From Heterocephalus glaber (taxonomy: Eukaryota; Chordata; Mammalia; Rodentia; Bathyergidae), in the NCBI RefSeq assembly GCF_000247695.1, contig NW_004624843.1, positions 1,999,890 to 2,063,889 of the forward strand: DNA of 64,000 bases. Reading direction: 5' to 3'. The notes beneath the pieces are model-generated. The model was not told the DNA's origin. It did no database searches and saw only the letters and a list, made by a program, of their open reading frames with translations. Each line of letters starts with the position of its first letter. The first letter of the stretch is position 1. Below are positions 57,926-64,000 of this stretch, one piece after another. The position numbers and the translations under genes are program-made.

Positions 57926-58589
57926 AGGAGCTTAAAATCATAACGTGTGAACCAAATCCACCAACGATTTCCTCCTTTCTCTAAGATGAACTCTTTGTTC
58001 CTCTCTACTTAAACCTTTTCCTGGGAGTCTTAATGACCGGAGGCACTGTGAGTAGGAAGGATCTTAGATTTCACACGGTTTCCCGTCTCCCAAGTGTGGG
58101 ATGGTAAGGCTCCAGAGACAAGACAGTGGGTCGCAAAGGCCGGCCTATTTTAGTGCTCCTACCTTCTGAGCACATCAGGTAGAAAGGCTCAGGTGGCTGC
58201 TAACCTGTCTTGTAAACATCTCAAATAGTTATTTTTTCCTTCTAAAAAAAAAAAAAAAATTAAAGAAAGGGCGAGTCTTGGTTCAGAGTCTTTGTCAGAC
58301 AAAACTAGTAATTTAACACCCCCTTTAAAAAAATTGCATGTATTTGAACCTGCTCTTTGAAAATTACATGAAATTTTCATTTATAACAGTGACACGATTT
58401 CCCTCTTAAATTACACTTTAACAAGTGAAGTAAAAGGAGTGAGTCGATTGAAGGAAATTTTAAGAACTCCAAGCTAACTCACGTATGGGGACGCAGTGGC
58501 CCGCTCCGCCCCTCGAGTCCCGCCGCCCGCCACCCGCGTCTTCCCTGCAGGCCACCAGCGCTCACCGCTCAGTGCGCCCGGAACTCGCC

Positions 58590-58601
58590 TGCGCACGCGC
58601 A
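58590..58601 (+). promoter_or_regulatory. NRF1-like site
   Basis: TGCGCACGCGCA differs by one base from the palindromic NRF1 consensus TGCGCATGCGCA and lies 73 bp before the canonical DAW1 ATG. Confidence 0.6.
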
Positions 58602-58625
58602 TCCGCGACCCGCTGCTGTTTGGCG

Positions 58626-58639
58626 GTTTCCATGGCTAC
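58626..58639 (+). promoter_or_regulatory. RFX X-box-like motif
   Basis: GTTTCCATGGCTAC closely matches the RFX-factor X-box (GTTGCCATGGCAAC type): two inverted half-sites around AT. RFX factors drive ciliary genes, so an X-box at the DAW1 5' end fits its role. The motif overlaps an in-frame ATG at 58632. Confidence 0.65.
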
Positions 58640-58673
58640 GAAGCCCCTCTCTTTGAAACCCAAGAGCGAGAAA

Positions 58674-58713
58674 ATGAAGCTCAAGAGCCTCCTGCTGCGG
58701 TATTACCCGCCAG
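58674..58713 (+). CDS. DAW1: DAW1 exon 1 coding part (dynein assembly factor with WD repeats 1)
   Basis: The exon encodes MKLKSLLLRYYPP and the first base of a Gly codon, then a 5' splice site 'ccag|gtaccg'. It is identical in sequence and exon boundary to the known start of DAW1/WDR69. The full protein (about 415 residues in human, WD40 beta-propeller) aids cytoplasmic preassembly or transport of outer-arm dynein for motile cilia. Only exon 1 lies here. I found no sequence like exon 2 in the remaining 5.3 kb, so the rest of the gene is beyond the window. In-frame ATGs exist upstream (58632 and 58485) and the frame is open back to them, so an N-terminal extension is possible in principle, but the family start is 58674. 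Confidence 0.92.
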
Positions 58714-59184
58714 GTACCGGCTGCCCACACCTGGGTTGGGGGGACTGGACTCCGAGTGGGAGAGTCTGGGTCGAAGGAGGGCGCGGGGACTCAGGGGGCG
58801 CCGGTGTCCCCGTGAGTGACTGAGAGACCCCCAGAGGGCCTTTCCTTTCCCAACTTCGGGTGCTCACACCGGAGATCCTGGGCTCACTCGGTACCACAAA
58901 ACTTTTTGAGTGACTCTTTTAGGAAGTCTTTCAACTTTTAAGTGTAACGTTTCCTGGTTGCCTGGTTACTGAGGAATGAGGTCGCTGAGCTGGAGAGGTA
59001 TCTGATGTCAGGAGAGACTGGCTCTGGAAGGGGAGGCAGCAGCAGGGTGGCATGGCCTTTTATTCTAAATGCATCAGCGTAATCAAGTCAAGATGTGTGG
59101 AGTGGGCCAAGACAAATCAATACTCAACAAAGCATGTTACATTAGTGGTTATGCTCTAGTTTGTGTGTCTCAGCCAGTCACCCC

Positions 59185-59258
59185 CTCTTTGCTGTGCTGG
59201 GGAGGAACTCGGGGCCTTGAGCGTGCTAGGAAGCAAAGCTACTCTCCCAGGCTCCTCA
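59185..59258 (-). repeat. Degenerate ID SINE
   Basis: 'tttgctgtgctggggaggaactcggggccttgagcgtgctaggaagcaaagctactctcccaggc' aligns with the antisense ID (gtgctggggattgaactcagggccttg...gctaggcaagc...). The A-box end is lost. Confidence 0.6.
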
Positions 59259-59536
59259 ATATGATTTATCGAGAGAGCCAACTGCTTATAAGCGTTGCGT
59301 TCCTTGTGATATGACCTTAAAGAAGCCCGTAGTCCTCGACTCCAATGAATTAATTATGAAATAAGCCCATCAAATGCTATAGTTTTAGAGTAGGATATAC
59401 CCTTCTGGTCCTCTTGTTTTATCCATGGTCACCTTTTGAGTATTAGTAAAGTCCACAGACAACACAGCTTGTTGGGGACAAAAATAGGAGAAGAACTCTT
59501 GGCTTCTAATTCAAAATTCATATTCAAAATAATAGA

Positions 59537-59557
59537 AATATATATATATATATATAA
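59537..59557. repeat. (TA)n microsatellite
   Basis: About ten ta units, 'atatatatatatatatat'. Confidence 0.9.
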
Positions 59558-59884
59558 CCACAAAACGTGCCACAGAACAAAGATGACCAAAATACAGCTG
59601 CGTAATGGAGGGCTTGGAGAAGAGGTGGCCTAAAGATTTCAGACAAGAGTGAGATCACTTTGATCAAAGATAGTTTAATGAGGGTTGGGACTTGAGGGAT
59701 TGAAAGGTAAATATCTCACTTTCCCCAGCAACATAGCCAATTGTTTAATAACATCTTTACCAAAATGTGTAGAAGATAGAGCTCTCATAATTCTTTTTCT
59801 CTCTGATCCCATCCAAATTTTATTGCTTTTTTAGACTGCACACTGTTCGTAGTTGGCATCACCACTTTTCCGGCAGAAACCTTG

Positions 59885-60500
59885 GAGGTCACCCTTTAAT
59901 TCTCCCTTCTAGTCCCTCACTAACCTCTGCATTCTCTTTTCCATGGCATCAACACACTTTCTGTCAGCTCTACTTCCAAAACATTCTGTGAATCCATCAG
60001 ATTTTCCCTCTTTCTGTGGCACAGTTTTCTAGACTCAACATCCCTTCCAGCTACCACCACAGTCCCTCCTCCATTCTGGCAGCCATTCCCTTACTAGGCT
60101 ACTCAACTGGATTCACCCTCATCCCGCTACAGTCTCTGCCACTAGCAGCCAGTGGAATCTGAATCATGCATCTCTGATAGTCTCCTCTTATGCTTAGAGT
60201 AAAATCTAATCTGCAGGACTTGGCTCAGCCTGCTCTGTAGAATCTCACTCTTCTGCCGTTTCTGTACTTAAGACTTCTTAAACAGTCCTTTCAAGACTTA
60301 AAACAGGCCCTTTCACTCATTGTTTTTCCCTAGACCTTGGAAAGGTTGGCCTCTTTTCTCTCTTTCACATAGAGTGTAAACTCCAGGAGAACTAAGATTG
60401 TTCTTTTGTTCACTGCTGTATTCTTAACTCCTAGAAAAGAGCCTAGAATATAGGAGGCATTCAGTGTTTGTTGAGTGGATGCATGAATGTGGATTATGAA
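59885..60500 (+). repeat. L2 LINE 3' segment
   Basis: C/T-rich sequence ends in the recognisable L2 3' terminus: 'tagagtgtaaactccagg', 'gttcactgctgtattcttaactcctag', 'gagcctagaatataggaggcattcag', 'tttgttgagtggatgcatgaat'. Upstream 'gagtaaaatctaatctgcagg' corresponds to the L2 'agagtaaaatccaaactcc' block. Confidence 0.75.
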
Positions 60501-61019
60501 AGAGGTCAGTTCAGGCATGGGAACTGTTGTGAGTAGATGTTCAAAGTCTCAAGGGATTGTGATTCTGTCTCCCTGCAAGAATGAGCGTGGACTGCAACTT
60601 TCTCCAACATGAAGCTCACATTTGGTAGACAAGAGGGAGACATTTAGTTTTTTTCTTCTTCTTAGAATTCCAATTAAAAAGTCACGAAAGAGCTCTAGAT
60701 ATGAGGTGGTAGCCTGCAGGAAATTGCATTAAGATTAACACCCTGTTCTCCGTAAGTACCCAGTTTGCTTTGGCTATGTGTGGCTATGCCAGCGGTGGTT
60801 CCCACGAATAGCACAATAAATGAATGCCAGGGCTTCATCCCTTTGTTGAGGAATGTGGGTTGGAATGTGGGTTCTGACAGAATGCTCAACTCTTGCCCCA
60901 TAATTTTTCCATTGGGCAATTTGTTTGCATCCATGAAGCTGTCAGTCATCTCACAGTTTGCTAACCCTTTCCAGCTACTAACCTACTAGTCTCTTTCTCT
61001 TCAGAGTAAACCTGCTTGA

Positions 61020-62275
61020 AAGAATTCTTTCCTCAACTTCTCTCTTCTTTGCAGAGTTAAACTTCACTCCCTCTTGTTTTCATTTTTACGCTATCCTGAA
61101 AATCCCTGTTCAAGGTCCCCAGTGACTTCCGTATTGCAGAGTTCACTGGCCATGTTGTGGCCCTCACCTCTCTTGACCTGATAGCAGCATTTGACCCATT
61201 TGAACATAAAGACATGAGCTCCTTTGTCTCTGACTGTGTTTCGCTTTTTATCTCTGCGTCACTCTTTCTTCATTCATCTTTTGGGTTCTTCTCGCTGATC
61301 TTTTAATGTGGAAGTGTCTGAGATCTTTGACCTTGGACTTCTCTTTTCTATCTACTGTCATTTGCTGGACAATTTCATCTGTTCTCAAGGCTGAAAAATT
61401 TTCCCGAGCAGTTCTGAGTATCTGCCAGTCAGCCTAACACCTTCATTTGTTTGTGTATTCAAGTCACATTTTGTGGGTTGGGATAACCCTCCTCTATGGT
61501 CTTCTCATCTCAGTTAACTGCAGCTCATTTCTCTACTCACTTATGCCAAAGTTGTGGACTCATTCTTGTATCCTCTCTCTCACGTTCCATATTCAGTCCA
61601 ATGACGAATCCTGCCAGTCTGCCTTCAAAATATGCATAGAACTCAATAACATCTCCCCACCTCGATCACTTCTATTCTCTGTTGCTGAAGTTTCCACTCT
61701 TCAGCAGCAGGATGCCTCTTTGAAGGTAAATCTGGTTGTGTTATGCTGCTGAAAGCCAAGATCTCCAAGACCCCCAGGACCTTCCCCTTTTGAGTCTCTG
61801 ATGCCACCACTTCCTAGGTCCTCCTATGTCATCTCTTCTTTCCTGGGGCCAAGTGTGTCCCCGTCAGTTTCTTTGCAGTTGCTGTTCTTTTACCTGGAAT
61901 GATCATCTAATATTAATAAATGTCCACTAGCTATGGACGTTTGCATAATTGGTGCCTCTACTTTTTTTTCAGCTCTTTTCTCAAAAGTAAACAAAGTGAA
62001 GACTAAGATGACCTTCCTTTTAAACTTGCCTTTTTCTCAAAATATTTCACAGCCCGCTTCCCTGGTTTGTTTCTTCTGCTTAGAACTATGTCATTCCGAC
62101 ACAAGGTAATAACTGCTCATTTTTGTTGCTTAATCTTCCCCACTAATATAAGAGCTCTGTGAAGGCAGAGACTTTGCTGATTTTGTTTGCTAAAGTATCT
62201 CTGGCACCTACAGCAGAGCTTGGTGAATAAAATAGGCACTCACGTGTTTGTTGAATAAATGCATTTGATGAGATG
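61020..62275 (+). repeat. Long L2 LINE copy (ORF2 end and 3' end)
   Basis: About 1.25 kb in sense. L2 blocks appear in order: 'aggtccccagtgacttccg', 'gacctgatagcagcatttgaccc', 'catctcagttaactgcagc', 'aagttgtggactcattcttg', 'tcacgttccatattcagtcca' and 'tcctgccagtctgccttcaaaatat'. The 3' end follows: 'aagagctctgtgaaggcagagactttgctgattttgtt', 'atctctggcacctac', 'tgaataaatgcat'. The open frame at 61447-61752 is a chance remainder of L2 ORF2, not a host gene. Confidence 0.8.
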
Positions 62276-62279
62276 ATGT

Positions 62280-63720
62280 GTGTTAAATACAATGCTTAGA
62301 ACTCTCTGGAAATGCGAACAGGTCAGATAAATGATCTGTGTCTGCCCTGAAAGTCAACAATTCTAGTAGTAATTACAGATTCAGATAAAGTTTTAGAATG
62401 CAACTAGTACCTTAATGATTGCTGTATAATGAGATTATATTACTTAGCATATTAATTTCTGAATTCCAATCTTTGATGAGCCATCTATCAGCAAGATACT
62501 GCTGAATAGCATGTGGGTGTTTCAATAACATTATCAAGTAGGAAAAAGTCCCATCACTGGATCAATGCCACTCAGGAGCAATTTTGTTTGGCCTTCTAAT
62601 CTTCTGATTTCAGTTCTCCCACTTTTATTGAATAGCATATAGATCTAGAATTTTCTCTGTTAACATCCATTCGATTCATCCTAAATGACTAAATGTACAC
62701 AGCAGTGATATGGTTAACTGAACAAGGGAAATTCCCTTTCTGTCTTGGTCACATTCATTGATCTCAATTCTCGGTTTTGTCAAGAGTGAGTGCCGACTAC
62801 ATGCTTTCCAACTGACTCAGTTAAACTTTGTCTTTTCTATTTTAACTCATTAATATTCTGAGCACTTTAAACACTTATGTCCATTTCAGTAAAAAACTAC
62901 TAATATCTTTGGAATCATAGCTTTAAAAAATATATTGCCAAATTTTGAGGGTAGAGGCTCCTTCCTCAAGTAATTTTGGGAAATGCTATTTATTGTATAA
63001 TAGTTTATAACTAAGAGAAGATCAAGAACATTAAGATGTTGTGGAATTAATCACCGAGGAAAGACTTGTGTCAATATCTTTGTCTATTTTGTGCACAGCA
63101 CACGTCACAGCCTTTTGCTCATACTGGAGCTCAGAGATTATGAGAAAGATGAACATACTGCCTTGATGTTTTGGCACAGCAAGGCGTTGAAATGTACGCA
63201 TTTCAAATACTGCTCTTTATTTTCTAGATCCATTTGCACAGCAGCTCAGGTTTTCACTAGTCAGCCTAAGACTTTGAACATTAGTCATATTGGTAGAAAC
63301 AAGATAGCCTTGAGTAGGAAAAAGCAGTCTTTTGTTAATTTGTTTGCTAAAATTTTTAATGCTTTTCCTTAGGATATTAGATTATACTGTATGGGTTGTC
63401 AAATGCTATTTTTTAAAAATCTTTCTTTGAGTTATAGATTATTATTATTTATTCCTTGTTTATATCATTTATTTACTCAGATATTTATTGAGTTCTTACT
63501 TTCCTCAATAATTAGTAGTGCATACTAAATACTTTTGTATATACTGTGAAAAACTTATAAGAAAAGGAAATGATCCTTGATAACAGTGCCTCCCATCTAT
63601 GTAGACTTTGTAACTTTCAAAGGCTTAAATACCCTTGTGGGAATTTTGTTCCATAAGACTTAATATTCTAATAATATTGGCCTCTATAATTTTTTCTTTT
63701 TTCATTTTCTTATTTTTCTT
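62280..63720. other. DAW1 intron sequence, nothing further recognised
   Basis: About 1.4 kb of AT-rich intronic sequence. The open frame at 63091-63372 has no DAW1-like or other recognised sequence. Confidence 0.4.
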
Positions 63721-63727
63721 ACATTTT

Positions 63728-63890
63728 GTTTTTTTTGTTTTTTTGAGACAAGGTCTCACAATGTTGTTCAGGTTGGCCTTGAACTTACTTGTAGCCTAGG
63801 CCGGCTTCGAATTTGTGGTGATCCTTCTGGCTCATCCTCCTGAGTGTTGGAATTACAAGCATATGCCACCATTCCCAGGTCTATTTATTT
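63728..63890 (-). repeat. B1 SINE
   Basis: Antisense B1: 'ttttttgagacaaggtctcac', the duplicated 'gttggccttgaacttacttgtagcctaggccggcttcgaa', 'cctcctgagtgttggaattac' and 'gccaccattcccagg'. Confidence 0.9.
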
Positions 63891-64000
63891 TTTTACTTTT
63901 TAATTATAAAGGGAATATTTATTTATGAACAAATCTTATAAAATACATAAAAGATTAAGATCACACTCATCCTCTTCAAGGTGTGATGGCTTTTTGAAAA

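Larger units (their letters stand above)
58480..58835 (+). promoter_or_regulatory. DAW1: CpG-rich promoter of DAW1
   Basis: This is the only clearly CpG-dense stretch in the window, with many CG dinucleotides ('gccgcccgccacccgcg', 'gcgcccgg', 'gcgcacgcgc', 'gcgacccgctg'). It surrounds DAW1 exon 1, as expected for a broad, non-TATA promoter of a ciliary gene. No TATA box was seen. Confidence 0.8.
58714..64000 (+). other. DAW1: DAW1 intron 1 (start, continues beyond the window)
   Basis: From the donor at 58714 to the window end no coding exon is recognised. The intron holds an X-box-like motif (58957-58969), an ID relic, a TA repeat, two L2 copies and a B1. Confidence 0.75.

Noticed and set aside
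61447..61752. Open frame inside DAW1 intron, considered as an exon
   Set aside because: The nucleotide sequence aligns with L2 LINE blocks, and nothing in it resembles DAW1 or WD repeats.
63091..63372. Candidate DAW1 exon 2
   Set aside because: The translated sequence does not resemble DAW1 (no LEYEKHGELKTK-like sequence) and lacks a convincing acceptor-donor pair in frame.

Overview
The window is mammalian nuclear DNA, almost certainly from a rodent. It contains the complete four-exon chemokine gene CCL20 and the promoter and first exon of DAW1 (formerly WDR69), both on the + strand. In human the order SLC19A3 - CCL20 - DAW1 - SPHKAP is known on chromosome 2q36, so this is conserved synteny. 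No SLC19A3 sequence was recognised before CCL20. About 41 kb separates the two CDS starts. No other protein-coding gene, functional tRNA or rRNA gene, CRISPR array or prokaryotic feature is supported.

The organism is inferred from the repeats. There are many young tRNA-Ala-derived ID SINEs with intact A and B boxes and perfect target-site duplications, 7SL-derived B1 SINEs, and fused B1-ID (B1-dID-like) units. I saw no B2 elements of the mouse/rat type. This suits a non-murid rodent such as the beaver/kangaroo-rat or squirrel-related lineages. The species cannot be fixed from reading alone.

Layout: 1-17 kb is intergenic, with ID and B1 SINEs, a solo LTR nested in a B1, MaLR LTRs, a hAT fossil and a roughly 3.8 kb antisense ancient L1. 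From 17.7 to 21.3 kb lies CCL20, with a kappaB site, TATA box, four exons, and a 3' UTR interrupted by two ID SINEs. From 21.3 to 58.4 kb is intergenic sequence with L1, MaLR and other LTRs, MIR/L2, B1/ID, a mariner DNA transposon remnant, several microsatellites and a 77-base poly-C run. From 58.5 to 64 kb are the DAW1 CpG-rich promoter, exon 1 and the beginning of intron 1, which holds two long L2 copies.

The two genes are neighbours but functionally unrelated. CCL20 is an inducible CCR6 ligand, with TATA-box and NF-kappaB promoter architecture. DAW1 is a ciliary dynein-assembly factor, with a CpG-rich promoter carrying NRF1-like and RFX X-box-like motifs. No previously undescribed system was found. 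The most informative observations are a NAGNAG acceptor in CCL20, SINE insertions in its 3' UTR, an X-box overlapping an in-frame upstream AUG in DAW1, a mariner remnant with long inverted ends, and the poly-C run, which may be an assembly artefact. Names of repeat families come from recognising sequence, not from a database search, and edges are approximate unless target-site duplications are quoted.
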